64,000 nt of DNA from GCA-2712985 sp964515905 (GTDB taxonomy: Bacteria; Pseudomonadota; Alphaproteobacteria; UBA7887), in NCBI GenBank assembly GCA_964515905.1, contig CAZEWK010000035.1:1-64000 (forward strand), in the 5' to 3' direction. Numbering within the stretch: the first letter of the stretch is position 1; each line of letters starts with the position of its first letter. The position numbers were made by a program, and so were the translations under genes. Of the stretch, positions 16,931 through 25,990 are shown piece after piece. The notes under the pieces were generated by a model. The model saw only the letters and a program-made list of their open reading frames with translations, was not told the DNA's origin and made no database searches.

Positions 16931-18346
16931 TTATGGGGCGTGTAAGGCCATATGAGCATCGCGCAATCGAGCTAATGTTTCTTCTCGTCCTAGAGTAACC
17001 ATAACTTCAAATATGCTCGGAGAAACAGTAGACCCTGTAAGTGCAGCACGAAGAGGTTGAGCAATGACACCTAATTTTACAGAATGAGAATCACCATATA
17101 CTCTAATTACGGATTCAAGAGTTTGCTGATCCCATTCGGAAACATCCCCTAGACGTATTAATAATTCACTCAGGTGAATTCCGCCATCTTCCTTAATAAG
17201 GTGCAAAGCTTTGTTGCTAATACTTATTGGGCGTTTAAAAAAATAAAAAAGGCTATTTTCTACTAGCTGGTTCATGGTTTTTGCACGTGGCTTTAGGCTT
17301 GGTATTGCATCAGAAAGCCGCATTCGTTCGTTATGTGTAAGCTCTCGTCCAATCTGAGCAGAAAGTTTTGGTTCTGCCATTGTTACGACTACATCGTTCG
17401 TTAAATTTCTAAGGTAGTGGGCGTTCAAGCTTTCCAATTTTTTGAAATCAAAACGGGATGGTCCACGGCCAATTCCAGAAAAATTAAACCATTCTATCGC
17501 CTGTTCCATGTCAATAATTTCGTCATCTCCGTGAGACCATCCCAGGCGTAGTAAATAGTTTCTGATGGCCTTTGGTATAAATCCCATTTCAGAATAGGCG
17601 GCAACCTCTAATGAACCATGTCGTTTAGACATTTTAGCTCCGTCACTACCGTGAATTAACGGCACATGAGCAAAATTTGGGATTTTCCATTCGAGCGCTT
17701 TATATAGTTGAATTTGTCGAAAAGTATTACTCAAATGGTCATCTCCACGGATTACATGACTGATACCCATGTCGTGATCATCTACAACTACTGATAACAT
17801 ATACGTTGGGGTTCCGTCACTTCGCAGAATTACCATATCGTCTAATTCTTGGTTTTTTACTTTAACCGCACCTTGGACTTGATCTTCAATCTGGGTTGAC
17901 CCAAATTTTGGCGCTTTAAACCGAATAGTAGGTAGGATTTTATCCGGTGCTTCAGAGGGGTCCTTGTCGCGCCAAGTTCCATCATATTTAGGCTGCAATC
18001 CTTTGGAACGCGCATTTTCCCGCATGTTTATTAATTCTTCAGGACTACAAAAACATTTGTATGCGAGACCTTTATCCAATAGTTGATAGGCAGCTTCTCT
18101 ATGGCGTTTGAGTTGTTTGGATTGGAAGATAACCTCACCGTCCCAATCAAGTTCTAACCATTTCAAACCTTCTAGGATGGCATTGACAGCATCAGGGGTT
18201 GATCGTTTTCGGTCTGTATCTTCTATTCGAAGGAAAAATTTTCCTTCATGATGTTTTGCAAAAAGCCAATTGAACAAGGCAGTTCGTGCGCCACCAATAT
18301 GTAGAAAACCAGTAGGGGAGGGTGCGAATCGAGTTTTTACATTCAT
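16931..18346 (-). CDS. gltX: Glutamate--tRNA ligase
   Basis: GltX charges tRNA with glutamate; in many alphaproteobacteria a second, related enzyme forms Glu-tRNA(Gln) for the amidotransferase route, and this copy could play either role. The 471-residue class I enzyme has TRFAPSPTGFLHIGGARTA, holding the HIGH-like motif, at its start, LRIEDTDRKRS next, and the KMSKS-like motif as AKMSKRHGS. The C-terminal half is the anticodon-binding helical domain. ATG lies at 18346. The gene between gltX and lexA in many relatives, comEC, is missing here: only 157 bases separate them. Confidence 0.96.
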   Translation of the reverse strand: MNVKTRFAPSPTGFLHIGGARTALFNWLFAKHHEGKFFLRIEDTDRKRSTPDAVNAILEGLKWLELDWDGEVIFQSKQLKRHREAAYQLLDKGLAYKCFCSPEELINMRENARSKGLQPKYDGTWRDKDPSEAPDKILPTIRFKAPKFGSTQIEDQVQGAVKVKNQELDDMVILRSDGTPTYMLSVVVDDHDMGISHVIRGDDHLSNTFRQIQLYKALEWKIPNFAHVPLIHGSDGAKMSKRHGSLEVAAYSEMGFIPKAIRNYLLRLGWSHGDDEIIDMEQAIEWFNFSGIGRGPSRFDFKKLESLNAHYLRNLTNDVVVTMAEPKLSAQIGRELTHNERMRLSDAIPSLKPRAKTMNQLVENSLFYFFKRPISISNKALHLIKEDGGIHLSELLIRLGDVSEWDQQTLESVIRVYGDSHSVKLGVIAQPLRAALTGSTVSPSIFEVMVTLGREETLARLRDAHMALHAP

Positions 18347-18503
18347 AATAAGTGAGCTCCGAGTCTTTCTCTTATTCAGTTTAACCTAACTCGAGCCAAT
18401 TATTAAAATTCAGCAGACAAAGCAATTTGAATTGTCGGTCAAACTAATTATATATGGATATATTGTTCAAATAGATTATTGCGCATTCTTAAATTTCTGA
18501 AAA

Positions 18504-19220
18504 TTAGGATGGATAATTTCTAATAAGTCCCACCATTCTTCCTTGGACTTTAACTTGGTCGGGGCCAAAAATGCGTGTTTCATATGCAGGATTTGCAGGT
18601 TCCAATGCAATTGAAGCACCACGTTTGCGCAGACGTTTTAACGTAGCTTCATGATCATCGATTAATGCGACCACTATCTGACCATTTTCTGCTGAGGTCG
18701 TTCGTTCAATAATTGCGATATCACCCTCCAGTATTCCTGCATTCATCATCGAGTCTCCTGCAATCTCTAGAGCGTAACAATTTTGCCTGCCGACCATTGA
18801 GGTTGGTACGTCAACAAATTGATTAGTGTCTTGTAGAGCTTCATTTGGGGTGCCTGCGGCAATGCGACCAAGGAGTGGTAAATCGACAGATCGATTTATG
18901 TGCGATCTAAATACCTCATTTTTTTTATCGGTATTAAAATTTCTAAGAATTACATTTTTTGGTGTCCCGGAGTCTTGTTGTTTTCGGTCCGGAGTAGCGC
19001 CCGAATCTTGAGGTACTTTTATCACCTCCATGGCTCTTGCTCGATGGGGCAAGCGCCGTAAAAAACCTCGTTCTTCAAGCCCTTTGATTAAACGATGCAC
19101 GCCAGATTTTGAGTGAAGTCCTAGGAACTGCTTCATTTCCTCAAACGAGGGTGCTACTCCGTCTTTTTGGAGGCATTCATTTATATGTACGAGTAATTTT
19201 TGTTGCTTCTTCGTCAGCAT
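18504..19220 (-). CDS. lexA: LexA repressor
   Basis: LexA represses the SOS regulon and cuts itself when RecA filaments form. The 238-residue protein has an N-terminal winged helix (residues 1-65, with PSFEEMKQFLGLHSKSGVHR as recognition region), a linker of about 45 residues rich in Gln, Asp and Ser, and a C-terminal S24 peptidase domain. The cleavage site is Ala122-Gly123 in GRIAAGTPNEA. The catalytic Ser157 is in GDSMM and Lys195 in EATLKRL. A LexA box stands upstream, so it should control itself. The linker is longer than in E. coli LexA (202 residues), as in other alphaproteobacteria. Confidence 0.97.
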   Translation of the reverse strand: MLTKKQQKLLVHINECLQKDGVAPSFEEMKQFLGLHSKSGVHRLIKGLEERGFLRRLPHRARAMEVIKVPQDSGATPDRKQQDSGTPKNVILRNFNTDKKNEVFRSHINRSVDLPLLGRIAAGTPNEALQDTNQFVDVPTSMVGRQNCYALEIAGDSMMNAGILEGDIAIIERTTSAENGQIVVALIDDHEATLKRLRKRGASIALEPANPAYETRIFGPDQVKVQGRMVGLIRNYPS

Positions 19221-19267
19221 TGGGGGCCCCGATACTATATGTAGAACAAAAGAACAACTTTTTCCTT

Positions 19268-19282
19268 GTTCTAGTTTAGTTC
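19268..19282. promoter_or_regulatory. LexA box upstream of lexA
   Basis: GTTC at 19268-19271 and GTTC at 19279-19282 are separated by exactly seven bases, matching the alphaproteobacterial SOS box GTTC-N7-GTTC. It lies 48 bases upstream of the lexA ATG. Two inverted half sites (GAAC at 19244-19247 and 19252-19255, 4 bases apart) lie closer to the gene and may add weak binding. The match is seen directly; autoregulation is inferred from the known behaviour of the family. Confidence 0.85.
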
Positions 19283-19328
19283 TTCGGTGTGGTCAAATCA
19301 ATTTGTGGGAATTATGGTTCTATGTGTT

Positions 19329-20546
19329 CTATACATTGGTTAAACTATTTGGAAACCGAATTATGTCAACTTCATCTCCGGATTCACTACTTCCCGCATG
19401 AGGTTCACGCACTAGCAAACAATCTGCCTTGGCTAGCAAGCTTAACATGGAACTATCCTGCTTCTTAAACGGAGTGACCCAAAGTGTACCGTCGGGTCGG
19501 CAGTCCAGAGTAGCCCTTAGATAATCCTGTCTTTCATCATTGTTATCTAAGCCACTGTTTAATAGAGCATTCTGAGTATTTAATAATTCTTCGGCAGGAA
19601 ATCCCGATAGACGCTTCAAAATTGGGAGTAAGAATACCAACGCGCAAACGATTACAGATACAGGATTACCAGGGAGCCCGAGTATCGGGACACTATCCAA
19701 CTTCCCAAACATGACTGGCTTCCCAGGTCGCATTGCAACCTTCCAAAAATCCATTTCGAGGCCTACTTGCTCTAAAGCGCTTCGAACTAGATCGTGTTCT
19801 CCTACGGAAATTCCCCCCGAAGTGACTAATAGATCAAACCCGCGAGCGCCATCCGCCATAAATTGCAATATTTCAGTTTGGTCTGGTGCTATTCCAAGGT
19901 TAACTGCTTCTCCACCTGATGCTTTTATAATCCCCGATAGTGCGAGAGCATTGGAACTAACAATTTGGTTAGGACCAATTGGCTCGCCAGGACGAACAAT
20001 TTCATCGCCCGTTGCAAGAATAGCTATTCGAGGTTTTCGACGAACTGTGAGCCATGGATAATCCATAGCAGCCATTAGCGCAATATCTCTAGCTGATATC
20101 ACTTTGCCAGCGGTGACTCCAATGTCTCCGTTCTTAAAATCTAGCCCGGCGACTCTGATATACTGACCTTTTTTTGGGCGAACTTTTATAGTTATGGTTT
20201 CTTTATCCTGAATCGTATTTTCTTGGATGACCACGGCGTCACTACCTGCTGGGACGGGACCTCCCGTAAAAATACGAACGGTTTCATTCTTACCAATTTT
20301 GCCTTCAAAGGCTGTCCCTGCCGGTGCACTCCCAACTTGGGTTAATTTGTGGGGAACCTGGTTTAAATCCAAGCTGCGAACAGCATACCCATCCATTGAG
20401 GAAACCGACACTGGTGGTTGTGAGCGACGAGAGCGTACATCGCTTGTTAAAATACGACCCAAGGCCATTTCCAAACTCACATCTTCTGAAGGGAGCTTAG
20501 AAAATGCACTAAGAATTCTTTTTTGCGCTTCTTGAACAGAAATCAT
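19329..20546 (-). CDS. moeA: Molybdopterin molybdenumtransferase MoeA
   Basis: MoeA inserts molybdate into adenylylated molybdopterin to form the molybdenum cofactor. The 405-residue protein has the family segments in order: PPVSVSSMDGYAV near residue 40, FTGGPVPAGSDAVV, ILATGDEIVRPGEPI, TSGGISVGEHDLV, the active-site loop AMRPGKPVMFG and LGLPGNPVSV, and a small C-terminal domain. Its ATG overlaps the moaC stop by one base, so the two are translationally coupled. Their presence implies the cell makes at least one molybdoenzyme, none of which is in this window. Confidence 0.96.
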   Translation of the reverse strand: MISVQEAQKRILSAFSKLPSEDVSLEMALGRILTSDVRSRRSQPPVSVSSMDGYAVRSLDLNQVPHKLTQVGSAPAGTAFEGKIGKNETVRIFTGGPVPAGSDAVVIQENTIQDKETITIKVRPKKGQYIRVAGLDFKNGDIGVTAGKVISARDIALMAAMDYPWLTVRRKPRIAILATGDEIVRPGEPIGPNQIVSSNALALSGIIKASGGEAVNLGIAPDQTEILQFMADGARGFDLLVTSGGISVGEHDLVRSALEQVGLEMDFWKVAMRPGKPVMFGKLDSVPILGLPGNPVSVIVCALVFLLPILKRLSGFPAEELLNTQNALLNSGLDNNDERQDYLRATLDCRPDGTLWVTPFKKQDSSMLSLLAKADCLLVREPHAGSSESGDEVDIIRFPNSLTNV

Positions 20547-21022
20547 TAATCTTTCACCTCGTAAGTACCTGATTTCCCGCCTGATTTATGAACTAAATGA
20601 ACATCTGAAACCCTCATGCCTCGGTCAACGCTTTTGCACATATCGTATATGGTTAAGGCGGCAACCGATGCAGCCAACAGTGCTTCCATTTCCACTCCAG
20701 TTTTACCTGAAAGAGTACAGCTAGCCTTTATTACTACCGAATCATTGTTCTCATAGTCAGCATCAATTTCTACAGAACTCAGTTCCAGTGGGTGACATAG
20801 AGGTATCATATCGCTGGTGCGTTTTGCCGCCATAATTCCTGCAAGTCGGGCTATGCCAAGTACATCTCCTTTTTTACTTGTTCCCTGTTTGATCATATTT
20901 AATGTCTCAGGTTTCATAGATATCGTCGCCTTAGCTACTGCAGTTCTTCGAGTAATGGGTTTTTCTCCCACATCGACCATTATTGCCTTGCCAGTGCCAT
21001 CAAAATGAGTGAATTCACCCAT
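20546..21022 (-). CDS. moaC: Cyclic pyranopterin monophosphate synthase MoaC
   Basis: MoaC acts with MoaA at the first step of molybdopterin synthesis, turning the cyclic GTP intermediate into cyclic pyranopterin phosphate. The 158-residue protein begins MGEFTHFDGTGKAIMVDVG and carries MIPLCHPLELSSVEI, with the His and acidic residues of the active site, and GKTGVEMEALLAASVAALTIYD in two blocks. A TTG at 21031 is also in frame, but it sits only 2 bases behind GAGGA. ATG at 21022 matches family N-termini and is preferred. The end overlaps moeA by one base. Confidence 0.95.
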   Translation of the reverse strand: MGEFTHFDGTGKAIMVDVGEKPITRRTAVAKATISMKPETLNMIKQGTSKKGDVLGIARLAGIMAAKRTSDMIPLCHPLELSSVEIDADYENNDSVVIKASCTLSGKTGVEMEALLAASVAALTIYDMCKSVDRGMRVSDVHLVHKSGGKSGTYEVKD

Positions 21023-21062
21023 AAGTATCAAGTCCTCTTTATATTTATTCCTACGTAAAGAA

Positions 21063-21854
21063 TTAGTTCTTTAATAAACTCTTAGTTGCGTCAGCGACGT
21101 CCTCCTGTCGCATAAGAGACTCTCCCACTAGGAATATATGTACATCACTAAGTTTTACTTTATTTATATCGTGAGATGTGTAAATCCCACTTTCGCATAC
21201 GACAGATAAATCTTTTGGGACATTAGGCGCTAACCTCTCAGTAGTTGAAATATCTACTTCTAAAGTCTTTAAATTTCGATTGTTGATACCTAGTAATGAA
21301 CAGTCTGTTCCTGTGACACGAGAGAGCTCCTCTTCGTCATGAATTTCCATGAGCACGTCCATTTGTAATTCATGGGCACATGACGCTAGTTCTGAAACTT
21401 GTGTGTCTGATAAGATCGCCATTATAAGGAGTATACAATCAGCTCCAATCAGGCGTGACTCAAAAACCTGATAGGTATCCAAAATAAAATCTTTTCGTAA
21501 AACAGGTAGAGTTACAGAATCTCGTGCCATTGCTAAGTACTGATTCTTTCCTTGGAAATATGGTTCATCAGTTAGTACGGATAAGCATGCCGCTCCACCA
21601 GTTTGGTACTCTATAGCCAATTGGGAGGGGGAAAAATTTTCACGAATTAAGCCTTTGCTAGGGGATGCCTTCTTTAATTCAGCAATGAGGGCAGTCCCGT
21701 GAGATGATACTTTTTTATCAAGTGCCAGCTTGAAACCACGCGTAGCTGGAGCGAGATTTGCATCGACCATTAGGCTTTGTTGAGACCGGTTTTTTTTCAA
21801 GGATATAATATGCTCGAGTTTATCATCACAAATTTTTGTTAAAACATTTGACAT
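21063..21854 (-). CDS. trpC: Indole-3-glycerol phosphate synthase
   Basis: TrpC closes the ring of carboxyphenylamino-deoxyribulose phosphate to give indole glycerol phosphate in tryptophan synthesis. The 263-residue TIM barrel shows LIAELKKASPSKGLI (catalytic Lys on strand 2), LSVLTDEPYFQG, LPVLRKDFILDTYQVFESR (catalytic Lys), LLGINNRNLKT and VCESGIYTSHDI, then FLVGESLMR for phosphate binding. Its start overlaps the trpD stop by one base, so trpD and trpC are coupled. trpF, trpB and trpA are not in the window. Confidence 0.97.
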   Translation of the reverse strand: MSNVLTKICDDKLEHIISLKKNRSQQSLMVDANLAPATRGFKLALDKKVSSHGTALIAELKKASPSKGLIRENFSPSQLAIEYQTGGAACLSVLTDEPYFQGKNQYLAMARDSVTLPVLRKDFILDTYQVFESRLIGADCILLIMAILSDTQVSELASCAHELQMDVLMEIHDEEELSRVTGTDCSLLGINNRNLKTLEVDISTTERLAPNVPKDLSVVCESGIYTSHDINKVKLSDVHIFLVGESLMRQEDVADATKSLLKN

Positions 21855-22888
21855 TAATCGCCTGCAGTTTCTGCTCGGTTGGTAATTTTTATAACTTCTT
21901 CAAGTACTTTATGAGCTTTTCCTGAATCTATAGAATCGACAGCGAGGTTAGCTCCATGTTTTAAATCATTTGCAATGCCACCCACAATCAATGCAGCTGC
22001 CGTATTCATTATTACTATATCTCTGTACGGACTGTGTTCTCCTTGAAGCAAATTTTTAGTTTTTTCAGAATTGAACTGTGGGGATCCACCAACTAAATCA
22101 TTTGTTTGACAACGCCTTAGACCAATATCTTCTGGACTCACTTCAAACGAAGAGATGCTCCCGTTTTCTAGAGCGGCAACAAATGTTTTCCCCGTAGTGG
22201 TTAACTCGTCCATTCCATCTTCGCCGTGTACCACCCAAACCTTTGAGGATCCTAGTTTGCCAAGGACTTTGGCCAAAGGGATACACCAGTCTCGGCTAAA
22301 CACACCAATTAGTTGGTGAAGTGTCCCGGATGGGTTTGAGAGAGGTCCTAATAAATTAAAAATAGTACGAGTTCCCAATTCTACTCGCGTTGGTGCTACA
22401 TGTTTCATAGCACCGTGATGGCGTGGCGCCATAAAGAAACCAAACCCCGCGGACCAAAGCGACTCTTTAACAAGATCAATATTTGCCTCTATATTTACAC
22501 CTAACGCACTCAGTAAGTCTGCTGATCCGGATTTAGATGAGATGGCACGGTTACCATGTTTAGCGACAGGAACGCCGCAGCCCGCTGCAACTAAAGCTGC
22601 GGTGGTAGAAACATTAAAAGTTCCCATTCCATCACCACCGGTTCCGGCCGTATCTATTGCATTTGGCGGTGCTTCTACGGTCACTGCCTTGTACCGCATT
22701 GCTGTAACAGCTCCGACAATCTCGTTTATGGTTTCTCCGCGTACTCGCATACCCATCAACAAAGCACCAATTTGACTAGGTGTTGCACTTCCAGACATCA
22801 TTATTTCAAATGCTTCCTTAGACTCTTCGACATTCAACGTTTTTCCAATTGCTAATTTTGAAAGATGTGGCTGCAAAGAAGTAGTCAT
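21854..22888 (-). CDS. trpD: Anthranilate phosphoribosyltransferase
   Basis: TrpD moves phosphoribose from PRPP to anthranilate. The 344-residue protein has the glycine-rich PRPP loop DTAGTGGDGMGTFNVST near residue 80, KHGNRAISSKSGSADLL just after it, FFMAPRHHGAMKHVAPTR and the anthranilate-site Arg region, and FNLLGPLSNPSG. It is a stand-alone TrpD, not fused to TrpG. It lies 11 bases behind trpG and overlaps trpC by one base, giving a tight trpG-trpD-trpC unit. Confidence 0.97.
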   Translation of the reverse strand: MTTSLQPHLSKLAIGKTLNVEESKEAFEIMMSGSATPSQIGALLMGMRVRGETINEIVGAVTAMRYKAVTVEAPPNAIDTAGTGGDGMGTFNVSTTAALVAAGCGVPVAKHGNRAISSKSGSADLLSALGVNIEANIDLVKESLWSAGFGFFMAPRHHGAMKHVAPTRVELGTRTIFNLLGPLSNPSGTLHQLIGVFSRDWCIPLAKVLGKLGSSKVWVVHGEDGMDELTTTGKTFVAALENGSISSFEVSPEDIGLRRCQTNDLVGGSPQFNSEKTKNLLQGEHSPYRDIVIMNTAAALIVGGIANDLKHGANLAVDSIDSGKAHKVLEEVIKITNRAETAGD

Positions 22889-22899
22889 TTATTGGGTCT

Positions 22900-23472
22900 C
22901 TAACTTTCTGTTGTTTCTATGAAATTTCGTAATAAATCGTGTCCATATTCGGATGCGATACTTTCCGGATGAAATTGTACGCCAAAGATGAGGTGGGTTT
23001 TGTGCCTAATACCCATAATGAGGCTATCTTCTGACAAAGCTGTTTTTTCGAGACAATTAGGTAAGGAGGAAGCTTCTACAATGAGGGAATGATAACGAGT
23101 TGCAATAAAAGGAGATTTTAAACCCTTAAAAATACCGGCTTCCTGATGTTGTATATTGCTTACCTTGCCATGCATTAAAGTTGGGGCTCTCACTATTTTT
23201 GCTCCAAACGCTTGGGCTACCGACTGATGGCCAAGGCATACTCCTAAAATCGGTATTTTCCCTGCCGCATCTTTCACAAGCTCAACGCAAATCCCAGCTC
23301 GATCAGGATCGCAAGGGCCTGGAGATAATATTATACCTTCCGGTTTTAAAGATATTACCTCTTTTGGGGTGATCGTGTCGTTGCGGAAAACGACCACTTC
23401 GGCGCCAAGTTCGCCAAGGAAATGCACCAAATTATATGCAAAGCTATCGTAATTATCTATCAGGACATACAT
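22900..23472 (-). CDS. trpG: Anthranilate synthase glutamine amidotransferase subunit
   Basis: TrpG supplies ammonia from glutamine to TrpE to make anthranilate; it may also serve PabB for folate. The 190-residue class I amidotransferase has the nucleophile Cys79 in LGVCLGHQSVAQ, with oxyanion loop LSPGPCDPDRAG before it and the His168/Glu170 pair in FGVQFHPES. It heads trpG-trpD-trpC. Its partner trpE is about 1 kb upstream on the same strand but is cut off by an oppositely directed gene, so trpG needs its own promoter in the 279-base gap 23473-23751. I see no leader peptide with paired Trp codons there. Confidence 0.96.
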   Translation of the reverse strand: MYVLIDNYDSFAYNLVHFLGELGAEVVVFRNDTITPKEVISLKPEGIILSPGPCDPDRAGICVELVKDAAGKIPILGVCLGHQSVAQAFGAKIVRAPTLMHGKVSNIQHQEAGIFKGLKSPFIATRYHSLIVEASSLPNCLEKTALSEDSLIMGIRHKTHLIFGVQFHPESIASEYGHDLLRNFIETTES

Positions 23473-23751
23473 TTCACTAATTTAGTCCTCGTATCCCAGT
23501 TGTTAGTAGTAAATAAAAAAAGTATGAAAGAAATTCCTAGTCACGCCGTCCTTTGTTTATTAAAGCATTAGGATGATCACCAAAAGCGGTTCAGTGGGAC
23601 ATCTTTAATGAATGCGTGTGCATAAGTATTCTAAGACGTTATTTAGAATATATTATTGTAAAAAAGTCGAGATTATTATCCGTTTACTTTATTGTTTCAC
23701 TAGTTGCAAAATACCCAAGTTTCCGAATTTTACATAAGGAATTATTTAGTT

Positions 23752-24432
23752 TTGTCTTTACGAGAACAATCAGTCATATCGATTGTTATCGATGATTTAG
23801 GATTACAATCTGTAATTACTAAGCAGGCAAGTGAATTGGATCCTGCAGTGACACTCTCATTTCTGCCCTATGGAAACAAGGTTTGGAGGGAAACATCTGA
23901 GGCTCAAGCTGCAGGACACGACATATTACTGCATTTACCGATGGAGCCATCTGATCCCACACAAGATCCTGGGCCGAATGCCCTAATGCTGGATCTTGGG
24001 TTTAAAGAAATGTTAAGCCGATTGCGTTGGGCGTTTGATCGTATTCCACTTGCTATCGGAGTAAATAACCATATGGGGAGCAAATTTACTGCCGATGTCA
24101 ATGCGATGGCTACTGTAATTGGCGAAATCAAAGCCCGCGATTTGATATATCTAGACTCAAGGACGACTGCGAAAACTGTAGGATCCATAATTGCCAGACA
24201 ACGAATGGTGAAAACTGTCGAACGCGATGTATTTTTAGATAATAAAAAGACAACGAAGGCTATTCTTGGACAGTTGGAAGAAACTGAATACATAGCAAAG
24301 AAGAACGGTAGAGCCCTGGCTATTGGTCACGCTTATTCAGAAACATTGGATATTCTGGAACACTGGATACCTATTGCTAGAAATAAAGGGTTCTCTGTGT
24401 TGAGTATCTCACAGTATATATTTTTTGATTGA
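23752..24432 (+). CDS. Divergent polysaccharide deacetylase family protein (YibQ-like), short N-terminus
   Basis: The protein belongs to the YibQ/COG2861 branch of the polysaccharide deacetylase fold, whose members are usually secreted and of unproven activity. The domain runs from ISIVIDDLGLQ through LSFLPYG, GHDILLHLPMEP, GVNNHMGSKFT and IYLDSRTTAK to ALAIGHAYSETLDIL. Family members normally carry an N-terminal signal or membrane segment; this frame has none, with a stop at 23701-23703. I take TTG 23752 (226 residues), 11 bases behind AAGGA; TTG 23704 is possible but lacks a binding site. A hydrophobic stretch lies in another frame just upstream (about 23616-23710), so a frameshift is possible. 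It is inverted between trpE and trpG. Confidence 0.8.
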   Translation: MSLREQSVISIVIDDLGLQSVITKQASELDPAVTLSFLPYGNKVWRETSEAQAAGHDILLHLPMEPSDPTQDPGPNALMLDLGFKEMLSRLRWAFDRIPLAIGVNNHMGSKFTADVNAMATVIGEIKARDLIYLDSRTTAKTVGSIIARQRMVKTVERDVFLDNKKTTKAILGQLEETEYIAKKNGRALAIGHAYSETLDILEHWIPIARNKGFSVLSISQYIFFD

Positions 24433-24471
24433 ATATAGAAGACTTAACAAAAACACGAGTATTTTTTAGAT

Positions 24472-25974
24472 TTATTTTTCCCAAAAAATAGATGCTTCTT
24501 CGGCTGCCCGTAAAAGCGCTTTTGCCTTATTTAAACTTTCTTGATACTCCGCTTCAGGATCACTATCGGCTACTATTCCGCCACCGGCCTGAACATACAT
24601 GACTTGGTCTTTTATTACCGCAGTCCTTAACGCAATACATGTGTCCATAGAACCATTAGCCGCAAAATAACCCACGCAACCAGCGTATATTCCACGTTTT
24701 TCACCTTCAAGTTCATCAATAATTTCCATGGCTCTCACCTTTGGTGCCCCGCTTACTGTTCCAGCTGGGAAACCGGCCACTAGCGCCGAAATCGCGTCAT
24801 GATTTTTTTCTAGTTTTCCCTCAACATTGGATACCAAATGCATAACGTGGCTGTAATATTCGACTATCATTTGTTGGGTTACTTTTACTGAGCCAATTTT
24901 GGCAACTCTGCCGACATCATTTCGACCTAGGTCCAGAAGCATGAGGTGTTCTGCTTTTTCCTTAGGATCTTCTGAAAGCTCCTTTGCTAAGGCTAGGTCC
25001 TCAGTCCGGTTGCGGCCCCTTTTTCTTGTTCCGGCTATTGGCCTTATTGTGACTGTCTCATCTCTTAGTCTAACTAGTATTTCTGGACTCGAGCCAACAA
25101 CGGAAAAATTTGAGAAATTTAAATAAAAGAGAAAAGGGGAAGGGTTTAATCGGCGAAGAGCTCGGTATAACGTAAATGCGGGCAGTGTAAACGGTACACT
25201 AAATCGTTGAGACAGCACAACTTGGAATATGTCTCCCGCTGCAATATATTCTTTTGCTTTTCTTACTCTTTGCCGAAATTCTTCTTGGCTCATATTGGAG
25301 TCTGGTTTTACAGATTCTGACGCTATTTCTTCTATATTTCGGCCTACTGGTAGATCCTGTTCAAAGTCTATAGCGACACTATCTAGTCGTTCAATAGCAA
25401 GGGAATATGCCTCATCGGCTTCAACATCTCCACTAGGGCGAACTGGGGTAACTAAGATTATTGTATCTTGTATAGAATCAAAAATAGCCATCAAAGTTGG
25501 ACGAATGAATAATCCGTCTGGTAGCTCTAATTTTGCTGGGTTGCTATCTGGAATTGCCTCAACCAGTCTAATGGTCTCGTAACCCATATATCCAACTAAA
25601 CCCGACGACATAGGTGGCAGGTGTTCTGGGAGTTCAATGGTTGACTCTGCTAATAAATCTCTTAACGAATCTAAAGCACCTTTTTCTTCAGGCACAAAAG
25701 CATCCGGTTCAATATTTGCATGGCGGTTAACTTCCGCTTTGTTTCCGTAACATCTCCAGATAACGTCCGGTTTTAGACCTATTACAGAGTATCTTCCACG
25801 TGTTTTTCCTCCTTCAACAGATTCCAGAAGAAAACAATTTTTTTGATCTCCTGCTATTTTTAACATAGCCGAAACTGGTGTTTCTAAATCTGCAACCAGT
25901 TTGGTATATAGAATTTGAGGTCGTCCATTTTCGTAAACGGATTTGAACGATTGAATGTCTGGCTCCACAAACAT
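24472..25974 (-). CDS. trpE: Anthranilate synthase component I
   Basis: TrpE converts chorismate to anthranilate with ammonia from TrpG. The 500-residue protein has the N-terminal feedback domain (LLESVEGGKTRGRYSVIG near residue 50) and the chorismate-binding domain with SSPEILVRL, IRPIAGTRKRGR, HLMLLDLGRNDVGRV, and AGFPAGTVSGAPKVRAMEII. ATG at 25974 is only 16 bases after the ppiD stop, so trpE most likely depends on the ppiD transcript. trpGDC lies downstream on the same strand but beyond the opposed YibQ-like gene. Confidence 0.97.
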   Translation of the reverse strand: MFVEPDIQSFKSVYENGRPQILYTKLVADLETPVSAMLKIAGDQKNCFLLESVEGGKTRGRYSVIGLKPDVIWRCYGNKAEVNRHANIEPDAFVPEEKGALDSLRDLLAESTIELPEHLPPMSSGLVGYMGYETIRLVEAIPDSNPAKLELPDGLFIRPTLMAIFDSIQDTIILVTPVRPSGDVEADEAYSLAIERLDSVAIDFEQDLPVGRNIEEIASESVKPDSNMSQEEFRQRVRKAKEYIAAGDIFQVVLSQRFSVPFTLPAFTLYRALRRLNPSPFLFYLNFSNFSVVGSSPEILVRLRDETVTIRPIAGTRKRGRNRTEDLALAKELSEDPKEKAEHLMLLDLGRNDVGRVAKIGSVKVTQQMIVEYYSHVMHLVSNVEGKLEKNHDAISALVAGFPAGTVSGAPKVRAMEIIDELEGEKRGIYAGCVGYFAANGSMDTCIALRTAVIKDQVMYVQAGGGIVADSDPEAEYQESLNKAKALLRAAEEASIFWEK

Positions 25975-25990
25975 TGTAGAGATATCTCCG

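Noticed and set aside
24433..24471. A/T-rich near-palindrome between the convergent YibQ-like gene and trpE as a bidirectional terminator
   Set aside because: Best pairing leaves a mismatch and a loop that is too small.
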